From Bacillota bacterium (GTDB lineage: Bacteria > Bacillota > Clostridia > Lachnospirales > Lachnospiraceae), in NCBI GenBank assembly GCA_023458855.1, contig JAEWWQ010000392.1:1-5371 (forward strand): a DNA stretch of 5,371 nt, given 5' to 3'. A program made the translations under genes and the position numbers. Position 1 is the first letter of the stretch. Every line of letters starts with the position of its first letter. Below the pieces are notes generated by a model. That model was not told the DNA's origin. It worked only from the letters and a program-made list of their open reading frames with translations, and did not search any database. This document shows positions 1-5,371 of the stretch, piece after piece.

Positions 1-497
1 TCTGCCAGACGTATTGTTTTGACTCCTTCTTTACTAAGTTCCCTGATCAGACTTAATAAAAATCCAATATCGGATCTGGATGCATCTTCTAATCCAACGG
101 TCACATCAACATTCTGGCTTCTTGCAACTGCTACACATTCCAGTATTGTTTTTTGTACCCATACTTTATTCTTCTTTAATTTACTATATATCTGAATATA
201 GGATACCGGCATTCCAATATGAACAATATCTGGTCTACAGACAATGGATTTTTTTACATCTTCAGCATTCATACGGCTCCAAACGGATATTTTAGCATTT
301 GTTGTATTTTCTATTATCCTGCTGATTCCCTCTTCTTCGACCGGACTAAGACAAGGCACTCCTGCCTCTATCTCATAAACGCCAATTTGATCCAGACATT
401 TTGCAATTTTAACCTTGTCTTCCGTACGCAGAACAATACCCGGACTTTGTTCTCCATCCCGTAATGTTGTGTCAACTATATATTTGATTTCTTTCAT
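1..497 (-). CDS. nifV-alpha: Homocitrate synthase alpha subunit NifV-alpha, 5' part (3' end beyond window)
   Basis: Homocitrate synthase condenses acetyl-CoA with 2-oxoglutarate; in nitrogen fixers the homocitrate becomes the organic ligand of FeMo-co. Translation from the ATG at 497-495 is open to the left edge, giving 165 complete residues. Residues 9-20 read DTTLRDGEQSPG, the signature of the HCS/isopropylmalate synthase family; Arg13, Asp14 (metal ligand in the family) and Gln17 are present. HIGMPVS at 93-99 and GLEDASRSD at 135-143 match later barrel strands. The HxH metal motif should lie beyond the edge. The start is supported by GAGGTGA at 510-504. The gene begins inside the end of nifV-omega (26-base overlap), suggesting translational coupling. 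In Clostridium pasteurianum NifV is known to be split, with alpha as the N-terminal portion. The signature separates it from other HMGL-like enzymes well; nif context rather than sequence excludes a leucine or lysine pathway role. Confidence 0.93.
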   Translation of the reverse strand, partial: MKEIKYIVDTTLRDGEQSPGIVLRTEDKVKIAKCLDQIGVYEIEAGVPCLSPVEEEGISRIIENTTNAKISVWSRMNAEDVKKSIVCRPDIVHIGMPVSYIQIYSKLKKNKVWVQKTILECVAVARSQNVDVTVGLEDASRSDIGFLLSLIRELSKEGVKTIRLA

Positions 498-1455
498 TGG
501 CAATCACCTCAATGGCAAGTTTTTCAAAATCCCCGTCACTCAAACTGGCTCTATTTTCCGTGCATGTTTCTTTCACCATATATAATATTTTCTCGATTAC
601 CATATCCATTGGCAGCGGCATTTTCAATTCTTGCATTTTACATTTAATTGCCTTTAATCCGGAATGTTTTCCTATGACTAATTCGGATTTTCCTCCCACA
701 CATTTTGGATCATACGCTTCATAAGTCAGGGGATTCTTGCTGATTCCATCTGCATGGATACCTGCCTCTACTTTAAATATATTTTTTCCGATCACTGGTT
801 TTTTATTTCCGACTTTACTATTCGTTATTTTCTCGAATAGTCTCATTAAACGGGGCAATTCTGATAAATCCCGGTTTGGCTTATGGCGCACCGCCAGTCG
901 AAGTGCCATAATGACCTCTTCCGTTGCTGCATTATTTTTATATCCGGCAAAGCTTGTTGTAATGTTATGACCATCCATCAAGATCCATTGAACAGCAAGT
1001 GCACCTGCACAGCCATAATTATTTTCCGGACAAAAATAAATTCTGCTTTTGGGTAAACTGTTTTTTATTTCTTTCATCGTTTTGTCATAGGAGCCACATA
1101 TCAAATCATCTAATCCAACGATTCGAAGTTCTTTGCACTCATGAAGTGCCCTTAACTTAATAATTTCTCTTGCATCGTTTAACTGTATCTGGTTTATTAC
1201 TTTTTCGTTGCTTTTATCCTGATGACAGATATAGCGGTAAAACCCAGGATACCTATCAATCACTTCCATATATTCTATATTAAGAGCAAATTTTCCGTTC
1301 TCAGGCAGTGTTTCCATTCTCTCATATGCGTCGACCGATAATTCAACGATATCTACACCAATCGAAAAAAGCATATTACTAAATTCATATAAATCTTCTT
1401 TGGAAGGCAGACAATGATCGAAAGCAGTTAACGTATTATCCATTATTTGAATCAT
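472..1455 (-). CDS. nifV-omega: Homocitrate synthase omega subunit NifV-omega
   Basis: This 327-residue protein is the C-terminal partner of the split homocitrate synthase. EAGIHADGI (230-238), NPLTYEAYDP (241-250) and IGKHSG (261-266) are the hallmark of the region following the TIM barrel in NifV/HCS. In the wider family the His and Tyr of these motifs reach into the active site of a neighbouring subunit. The first 180 residues look like a decayed copy of the barrel: MDNTLTAFD (5-13) stands where DTTLRDGEQ is expected, and FCPENNYG (141-148) where the FHxHND metal motif is expected, so both metal His appear lost. It is therefore probably not active alone and is inferred to work with NifV-alpha, encoded next. 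The start at 1455 follows AGGAGGGGAGG at 1473-1463. It is separated from the ferredoxin gene by 92 bases and overlaps nifV-alpha by 26. The alignments are by eye. Confidence 0.92.
   Translation of the reverse strand: MIQIMDNTLTAFDHCLPSKEDLYEFSNMLFSIGVDIVELSVDAYERMETLPENGKFALNIEYMEVIDRYPGFYRYICHQDKSNEKVINQIQLNDAREIIKLRALHECKELRIVGLDDLICGSYDKTMKEIKNSLPKSRIYFCPENNYGCAGALAVQWILMDGHNITTSFAGYKNNAATEEVIMALRLAVRHKPNRDLSELPRLMRLFEKITNSKVGNKKPVIGKNIFKVEAGIHADGISKNPLTYEAYDPKCVGGKSELVIGKHSGLKAIKCKMQELKMPLPMDMVIEKILYMVKETCTENRASLSDGDFEKLAIEVIANERNQIYS
504..510 (-). promoter_or_regulatory. Ribosome binding site of nifV-alpha
   Basis: GAGGTGA reads on the minus strand from 510 to 504, six bases before the ATG at 497. 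It lies inside the nifV-omega coding region and fixes the nifV-alpha start, which the window edge otherwise leaves unsupported by a complete reading frame. Confidence 0.75.
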
Positions 1456-1462
1456 GCAAAAA

Positions 1463-1473
1463 CCTCCCCTCCT
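1463..1473 (-). promoter_or_regulatory. Ribosome binding site of nifV-omega
   Basis: The minus strand reads AGGAGGGGAGG from 1473 to 1463, seven bases before the ATG at 1455. It decides for this ATG over the second in-frame ATG at 1443 (residue 5), which lacks its own site. It is independent of the ferredoxin gene, so nifV-omega can be initiated freshly after the palindromic element. Confidence 0.8.
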
Positions 1474-1490
1474 GCCTTGCTTCCTTCTTA

Positions 1491-1579
1491 GACTATGAGA
1501 AACTCGCTTTGCGAGTTTCGATAGTTATCGCGGCAGTCGCCAAATGGCTAGCTTGCATTTGGCTCGTTGCTCGCATAGA
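1491..1579. repeat. Structured palindromic intergenic element (candidate REP/MITE-like repeat)
   Basis: This stretch of about 89 bases is packed with inverted repeats. GAAACTCGC (1499-1507) pairs perfectly with GCGAGTTTC (1511-1519) across a TTT loop, and ACTAT (1492-1496) with ATAGT (1521-1525) lengthens that stem. CGATA/TATCG (1519-1523, 1526-1530) is a further small palindrome. GCCAAATG (1539-1546) pairs perfectly with CATTTGGC (1556-1563) around a 9-base loop. The outer ends, CTAT near 1493 and ATAG at 1575-1578, are also complementary, so an alternative multi-branched fold is possible. It fills most of the only large gap in the operon and covers the last nine codons and the stop of the ferredoxin gene. 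Neither hairpin is followed by a T-run on the minus strand, so it does not look like a standard terminator. I see only one copy here; calling it a dispersed repeat is an inference. Confidence 0.6.
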
Positions 1580-1883
1580 TCACAAGTGACTGTACAATAG
1601 AACCACCTTCAAAGTGCTGTTCCACGATTGTTTCTACATCCTCCCCTGTTACATTACCATACCAGACGCCTTCCGGATATACGACAACGATGGGACCTTT
1701 ATCACAGATACCGAAACACCCTGTATTGGTAATCATTACTTCACTGGACAGATCTCTGTCATCAATCTCCTCCATAAATCTTTGCACAAGATCGACCGAG
1801 CCCTTTGAATGACAGAACCCTTTTTGCTGACCGTTAATTCTGCAGCTCGTACAGACAAATACGTGATACTTTGGACTGACCAT
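1548..1883 (-). CDS. [2Fe-2S] thioredoxin-like ferredoxin of the nif cluster
   Basis: This 111-residue protein resembles the [2Fe-2S] ferredoxin of Clostridium pasteurianum (thioredoxin-like fold), as I remember that sequence: near-identical stretches include HVFVCTSCR (7-15), TGCFGICDKGP (54-64) and VVVYPEGVWYGNVT (66-79). The cluster ligands of that family, Cys11, Cys24, Cys56 and Cys60, are all present; Cys14 is the extra, non-essential cysteine also seen there. It is a cytoplasmic electron carrier with no signal peptide. The C. pasteurianum protein has been reported to interact with the MoFe protein, and its gene position between nifN-B and nifV-omega agrees with clostridial clusters. AGGAGG (1895-1890) lies six bases before the ATG, and the gap after nifN-B is 14 bases. 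The family protein ends at about residue 102; the last nine residues here, YASNEPNAS, lie in the palindromic element and look like an acquired tail. Confidence 0.94.
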   Translation of the reverse strand: MVSPKYHVFVCTSCRINGQQKGFCHSKGSVDLVQRFMEEIDDRDLSSEVMITNTGCFGICDKGPIVVVYPEGVWYGNVTGEDVETIVEQHFEGGSIVQSLVIYASNEPNAS

Positions 1884-1889
1884 TTTCTT

Positions 1890-1895
1890 CCTCCT
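1890..1895 (-). promoter_or_regulatory. Ribosome binding site of the ferredoxin gene
   Basis: A perfect AGGAGG on the minus strand (1895-1890) sits six bases before the ferredoxin ATG and immediately after the nifN-B stop codon (TAA, 1900-1898). A strong independent site would fit high expression of a small electron carrier. Confidence 0.8.
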
Positions 1896-1897
1896 CT

Positions 1898-4540
1898 TTA
1901 TATCGCTGACATCTCAGCTGCTATTTTTTTGACCGAATCTTCTATTTTATCGTAAGTTGTAAATACCTTGATCCCCTTTTGCTTTAACTTCATTTTAGGA
2001 GAATCTCCTATTCTCATTGCAATCACGGCATCGCAGTCTGCAATGGTATTAATGATCATAGAAATCTTATCTTCTTTTTCATCACATTCCAGCTTTCCAT
2101 CACAATATTTATCTATGGCTCTCTTTTCCATAAACTTTGCAACACCATTGCTGTATTGGTATACATACAATTCAGATATCTGTCCAAAGTGTTGGTCGAC
2201 AATCATACCGCTTTTTGTTGCCACGGCAACCTGAAATTTCTGAAGTGCAGGATTTTCTTTCTCTTTAGCAGTATCTTCTGGATTTTCTTCCTTATGGCAG
2301 GCATTGAACTCAATAGAACGGTCATTTTCCAAGGTACCAATCGCATCTGCACGGCATTGCTTACAATGATACATCTGCTTCATGGTCTCGCCGCAGTCTT
2401 TCCTCATCTTCATAATTTCTTTGTTGCTTACCAGCGGCAGGTTCTCAAATACACTTCCCGAAACTGGAATCAATTGCATTATATTCGTAATGGTTCCCTC
2501 TAATTCCTTTACCTTCTTAACCACTTCCGGAATATGCCGGTCATTAATACCTTTTAACATAACAATGTTCACTTTACATACGATTCCCTGTGATGTAAGG
2601 AGCTGTATTCCGGTCAGCTGATTGGCTAAAAGTATAGCTGCTGCCGTCTCACCATAATACCTTACACCCATATAATCGACATATTTATATATCTTGGCTC
2701 CGATTTCAGGGTCAATGGCATTCATGGTCACCGTGACATGGGAGACTCCCAGCCGTATTAATTCATTGGCATAGCGCGGAAGCATAAGTCCGTTGGTGGA
2801 TAAACAGAAGGTTACCTCTTTATCCTGCTCTCTGATTAATTCCAGGGTCTTTTTCGTTTCTTCGAAATTGGCTAGCGCATCTCCCGGTCCTGCAATGCCT
2901 ACTACCGAAAGCTTTGGAACTTTTCTCTTCACTTCCATATATTTTTCAAAGGCTTCCAGCGGCTTTAATACGTTTTTCGTTACTCCCGGTCTGCTCTCAT
3001 TTGGACAATCGAATTTACGAACACAATAGTTGCAGCTTATGTTGCACTTTGGTGCTATGGGTAAATGCATTCTGGCATACTCATGGGCGCCGCAGTTAAA
3101 ACACGGGTGCGTAGCAGTTTTTTCTGCAATTGTTTTTTTTGAATTTTCAACCATTGATACAGCTTCTCCTTTGTAATATTTGTGATACAGATCTTCTCGA
3201 AAGCTGGTTTCCTTCTTTGCCAGCATTACATTGGCAATGTCATCTAAAAAGGTAAGTGACCCTTCATAGCCTAACATGCGAAGTCTTTGCCCCCCTACTC
3301 TGTCATGAATCGGAAAGCTTCTTCGAACGAGCTCTATGCCTGATTTTTCTGCCATTCTTCTTCCGTCTGAATTGCCAATGAATATATTGATTTCTAAATC
3401 TCTTGCCTTTTCTTCTATGGTCTGAAAATCGATGTCATCTAATATTTCAAAGTGGTCAATAAAATAGGAATCTGCTACCTCCTGTATCTCTCCCGTAAGC
3501 ATTTCTTCCAGTTCCTTACATTTCGAACCAGTAGCCACAAGCATTGGCATAATTCCATTTTCTACACATAAACGTACCGTACTGTAGACAAAATCCGGTT
3601 CTCCATAAATGGCAGCTCTTGCTTCCCCGTTATATTTATGCGCATCCACCATGGCATCCAGGAATCGGCCACGCTGTTTTTTAATTTTTTCCGGAATTGG
3701 TTTTTCCGAGATATCTGAAAGAATTTTTATGAATTTATCCATATCCCGCAGACAGACCGGAAGTGCGCACTTTTTATAAGGAACACCGTAAGCTTCATAT
3801 AAAAATTCTGCTGCCGAAGAATTATCTCCGGTAAAGCCTGACAGTTCCAGGGTAATTCTTGCACCTGCCATCTTACGGATATCTTCGATACGAGTTCCCC
3901 CATCCGGCAGTCTTTCGTAATGCGTTTTATGTACCCCATCCAAAGTATCCGATAAATCCGGTAATAAAATATAATCAATAGAAAATTCCTCCAACAGCTC
4001 CTTTAAATATCTGGTATCAGCAGGAGACAATATGCTGGTTACAATATTTACTTTTTCATGTTTCGTCGTATCCATTTCTACATTTCTTACGATTTCATAT
4101 AAGGCCTTCCTATAGCCTTCAAATTGCGTTCCTGCGTAACCGGCCGATGTAATCGGAATAATTTTAATATTTTTATACTCCGGATTTTCCATATAAAATT
4201 TCTCAATGATTCTCCCAATATCTTCACCTATTGTTTCTGCAAGGCAGGTAGTCGCCACTCCGATTACTTCCGGTTCGTATAGCTTGATTAAATTCTTAAG
4301 ACCTGTCAGGAGATTTTTCTCACCTCCATACACCGTTCCCTCCTCAGTTAAGGAGGAGGAGGCAATATCCACCGGCTCATTATAATGGGTTGCCATATGT
4401 CTTCTGATATAGGTACTGCACCCTTGTGAGCCATGAAGGATTGTCATACATTTCGAAATGCCGTACAGAGCCGTGGCAGTTCCCATCGGCATACACATCT
4501 TACAAGGATTTACATTTAAATTTACTAAGGTACCTCTCAT
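1898..4540 (-). CDS. nifN-B: NifN-NifB fusion: FeMo-co scaffold subunit plus radical SAM NifB-co synthase
   Basis: This 880-residue protein joins two nitrogenase cofactor assembly factors. Residues 1-440 are NifN, the beta-like partner of NifE: NPCKMCMPMG (11-20), HGSQGC (36-41) and ATTCLAE (96-102) match the NifK/NifN family, and FPIHDRVGGQ (409-418) its C-terminus. Residues from about 463 are NifB: HPCF (478-481), the radical SAM CxxxCxxC at Cys499, Cys503 and Cys506, NESRPG (514-519), AGPGDA (550-555) and CKQCRADAIG (726-735). NifB fuses two 4Fe-4S units with a SAM-derived carbon into the 8Fe NifB-co. A NifX-like domain follows at about 769-880, with VDQHFGQ (781-787) in the typical place. 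The ATG at 4540 overlaps the nifE stop as ATGA and is preceded by GGAGGG. A TTG eight codons upstream would lengthen the frame but lacks a site. NifN-B fusions are known from clostridia. Confidence 0.96.
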   Translation of the reverse strand: MRGTLVNLNVNPCKMCMPMGTATALYGISKCMTILHGSQGCSTYIRRHMATHYNEPVDIASSSLTEEGTVYGGEKNLLTGLKNLIKLYEPEVIGVATTCLAETIGEDIGRIIEKFYMENPEYKNIKIIPITSAGYAGTQFEGYRKALYEIVRNVEMDTTKHEKVNIVTSILSPADTRYLKELLEEFSIDYILLPDLSDTLDGVHKTHYERLPDGGTRIEDIRKMAGARITLELSGFTGDNSSAAEFLYEAYGVPYKKCALPVCLRDMDKFIKILSDISEKPIPEKIKKQRGRFLDAMVDAHKYNGEARAAIYGEPDFVYSTVRLCVENGIMPMLVATGSKCKELEEMLTGEIQEVADSYFIDHFEILDDIDFQTIEEKARDLEINIFIGNSDGRRMAEKSGIELVRRSFPIHDRVGGQRLRMLGYEGSLTFLDDIANVMLAKKETSFREDLYHKYYKGEAVSMVENSKKTIAEKTATHPCFNCGAHEYARMHLPIAPKCNISCNYCVRKFDCPNESRPGVTKNVLKPLEAFEKYMEVKRKVPKLSVVGIAGPGDALANFEETKKTLELIREQDKEVTFCLSTNGLMLPRYANELIRLGVSHVTVTMNAIDPEIGAKIYKYVDYMGVRYYGETAAAILLANQLTGIQLLTSQGIVCKVNIVMLKGINDRHIPEVVKKVKELEGTITNIMQLIPVSGSVFENLPLVSNKEIMKMRKDCGETMKQMYHCKQCRADAIGTLENDRSIEFNACHKEENPEDTAKEKENPALQKFQVAVATKSGMIVDQHFGQISELYVYQYSNGVAKFMEKRAIDKYCDGKLECDEKEDKISMIINTIADCDAVIAMRIGDSPKMKLKQKGIKVFTTYDKIEDSVKKIAAEMSAI

Positions 4541-5371
4541 ATGCTTCCCTCCATATATTTCCAAACGGGATTGTTAATACTGCTGTTAATTTCTTTGGTA
4601 AAATTAACAACTCCATCAAAGCCGCTTAACGGATGCTTTCTTTCATGATTATGATCGCAAAATGCGATTCCCAGTTTATATGCCAGTGGTCTTTCCTTTA
4701 CTCCGCCAACTAAGATATCTGCTTTCTTTTCCTTCATAAATTTTTCTAATTCTGCCGGATTGGCATCATCAAGTATGACGGTATCTTTGTTGACTAAGCT
4801 CTCTATCATTTCATAATCGTCTTTTTTCCCTGTCTGGGTACCAACGACTACGGTTTCCATTCCCATAGAGCGAAATTGCCGTATCAGGGAAATTGCTTTA
4901 AAACCACCACCTACATAGATAGCAGCTCTTTTTCCTTCCAGATTTCTTCTGTATTTAGTAAGAAAATCCTGTAATCTTATAGTTTCCTGAGTTGTAAAAG
5001 TAATTGCTTTTTGTCTTGCCTCTTCATCCCGTAACGCTTCGGCAATACGAATCAGCGAGCTTGTTGTATCTTCAATCCCAAAGAAGCTTACTTTGATAAA
5101 CGGAATTCCCATTTCTTCTTCCATCCGGTTCGCTAAGTAGGTACTTGAGCCGGCACATTGTACAATATTTAAGGAAGCAGACGGCGCTTCCAATAAGCTT
5201 TCATAGGTCGCATCTCCTGTAATCGTGGAAATGACCGGAACACCAATTTTATTTAAATAGTCCTTAATGATCCACATCTCACCCGCAAGATTGAAATCTC
5301 CTAATATATTGACACCCCTTCTTTTTTCCTTTGATTGGACCGAAATCAATTCCATAATAGCATTGCAGGCC
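4537..5371 (-). CDS. nifE: NifE, FeMo-co assembly scaffold alpha-like subunit, 3' part (5' end beyond window)
   Basis: NifE pairs with NifN in the alpha2-beta2 scaffold on which NifB-co is matured with molybdenum and homocitrate into FeMo-co before transfer to NifDK. The frame is open to the right edge, giving 277 residues; reading starts in the middle of the protein (ACNAIMELISV), so the in-frame ATG at 5355 is internal, not the gene start. Counting from that Met, GVNILGDFNLAGE (14-26) is the typical central strand, NIVQCAGSS (63-71) carries Cys67, which aligns with NifD Cys275, the FeMo-co ligand, and FFGIEDT (91-97) follows as in NifD/NifE. DHNHERKHPLSGFDG (234-248) is the NifE-type C-terminal motif where NifD has the His442 region, and separates NifE from NifD. 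The N-terminal cluster cysteines lie outside the window. Its TGA stop overlaps the nifN-B start, implying coupled, stoichiometric synthesis of the two scaffold halves. Confidence 0.95.
   Translation of the reverse strand, partial: ACNAIMELISVQSKEKRRGVNILGDFNLAGEMWIIKDYLNKIGVPVISTITGDATYESLLEAPSASLNIVQCAGSSTYLANRMEEEMGIPFIKVSFFGIEDTTSSLIRIAEALRDEEARQKAITFTTQETIRLQDFLTKYRRNLEGKRAAIYVGGGFKAISLIRQFRSMGMETVVVGTQTGKKDDYEMIESLVNKDTVILDDANPAELEKFMKEKKADILVGGVKERPLAYKLGIAFCDHNHERKHPLSGFDGVVNFTKEINSSINNPVWKYMEGSI
4547..4552 (-). promoter_or_regulatory. Ribosome binding site of nifN-B
   Basis: GGAGGG on the minus strand (4552-4547) lies six bases before the ATG at 4540. Because it falls inside the eight extra codons that a TTG start at 4564 would add, it argues that translation begins at the ATG, where the protein reads MRGTLVNLN, in an ATGA overlap with nifE. 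Confidence 0.85.

Noticed and set aside
80..464. Plus-strand frames of 71 and 81 residues at the left edge
   Set aside because: They are antisense to nifV-alpha, whose translation is unmistakable, and show only low-complexity Phe/Ile/Ser-rich shadow sequence.
1491..1547. Terminator or promoter between the ferredoxin gene and nifV-omega
   Set aside because: The hairpin is followed on the minus strand by CTAAGAAGG rather than a T-run, and although TTGGCG occurs I find no matching -10 box at proper spacing.
3727..3978. 83-residue minus-strand frame inside nifN-B
   Set aside because: It lies wholly in another frame of a strongly conserved gene, has no recognisable family features and no clear ribosome site.
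4339..4359. Inverted repeat CCTCCT/AGGAGG inside nifN, with several AGGAGG-like words
   Set aside because: It encodes the conserved SSSLTEEGTVYGG region of NifN/NifK, no sensible start codon follows in a useful frame, and Ser/Glu/Gly codons explain the purine-rich words.
1898..4564. A longer nifN-B frame starting with TTG at 4564, adding eight residues
   Set aside because: The extra codons contain the GGAGGG site and would overlap nifE by 28 bases; the ATG at 4540 with a six-base spacer and ATGA overlap is far better.
4537..5355. nifE as a complete 272-residue gene starting at 5355
   Set aside because: The frame stays open to the right edge, the protein would lack the N-terminal half of NifE, and no ribosome site precedes that ATG; it is an internal Met of a truncated gene.

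Overview
The window is a stretch of a molybdenum nitrogenase (nif) operon read entirely from the minus strand. In transcription order it holds the 3' part of nifE (cut by the right edge), a fused nifN-nifB gene, a [2Fe-2S] thioredoxin-like ferredoxin gene, nifV-omega, and the 5' part of nifV-alpha (cut by the left edge). This order matches what I recall of clostridial nif clusters (nifH-I1-I2-D-K-E-N-B-fdx-V-omega-V-alpha). Three traits point to an anaerobic, AT-rich Clostridia member: the NifN-B fusion, the split homocitrate synthase, and the C. pasteurianum-type [2Fe-2S] ferredoxin. Strong AGGAGG-type ribosome sites fit this. Lachnospiraceae/Lachnoclostridium is my best guess for the family, but it is not proven.

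Layout from right to left: nifE (4537-5371, partial) overlaps nifN-B by ATGA (nifN-B 1898-4540). A 14-base gap carries the ribosome site of the ferredoxin gene (1548-1883). The only sizeable gap in the operon, 92 bases, holds most of a structured palindromic element (about 1491-1579), which runs into the ferredoxin 3' end. Then comes nifV-omega (472-1455), overlapping nifV-alpha (1-497, partial) by 26 bases. No gene-free stretch reaches 300 bases. I found no convincing gene on the plus strand, no RNA gene, no CRISPR array and no transposase.

The genes form one pathway. The NifB part makes the 8Fe precursor (NifB-co) by radical SAM chemistry. NifE with the NifN part is the scaffold on which that precursor matures to FeMo-co. 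NifV-alpha plus NifV-omega make the homocitrate ligand. The ferredoxin is thought to serve nitrogenase electron transfer or interact with the MoFe protein. The known system is thus clear, and I see no wholly new system.

The points worth a second look are the palindromic element that appears to have replaced the ferredoxin stop region, the degenerate barrel of NifV-omega, possible expression of NifB as a free protein from an internal start at the fusion joint, and the NifK-like cysteine set kept in NifN.
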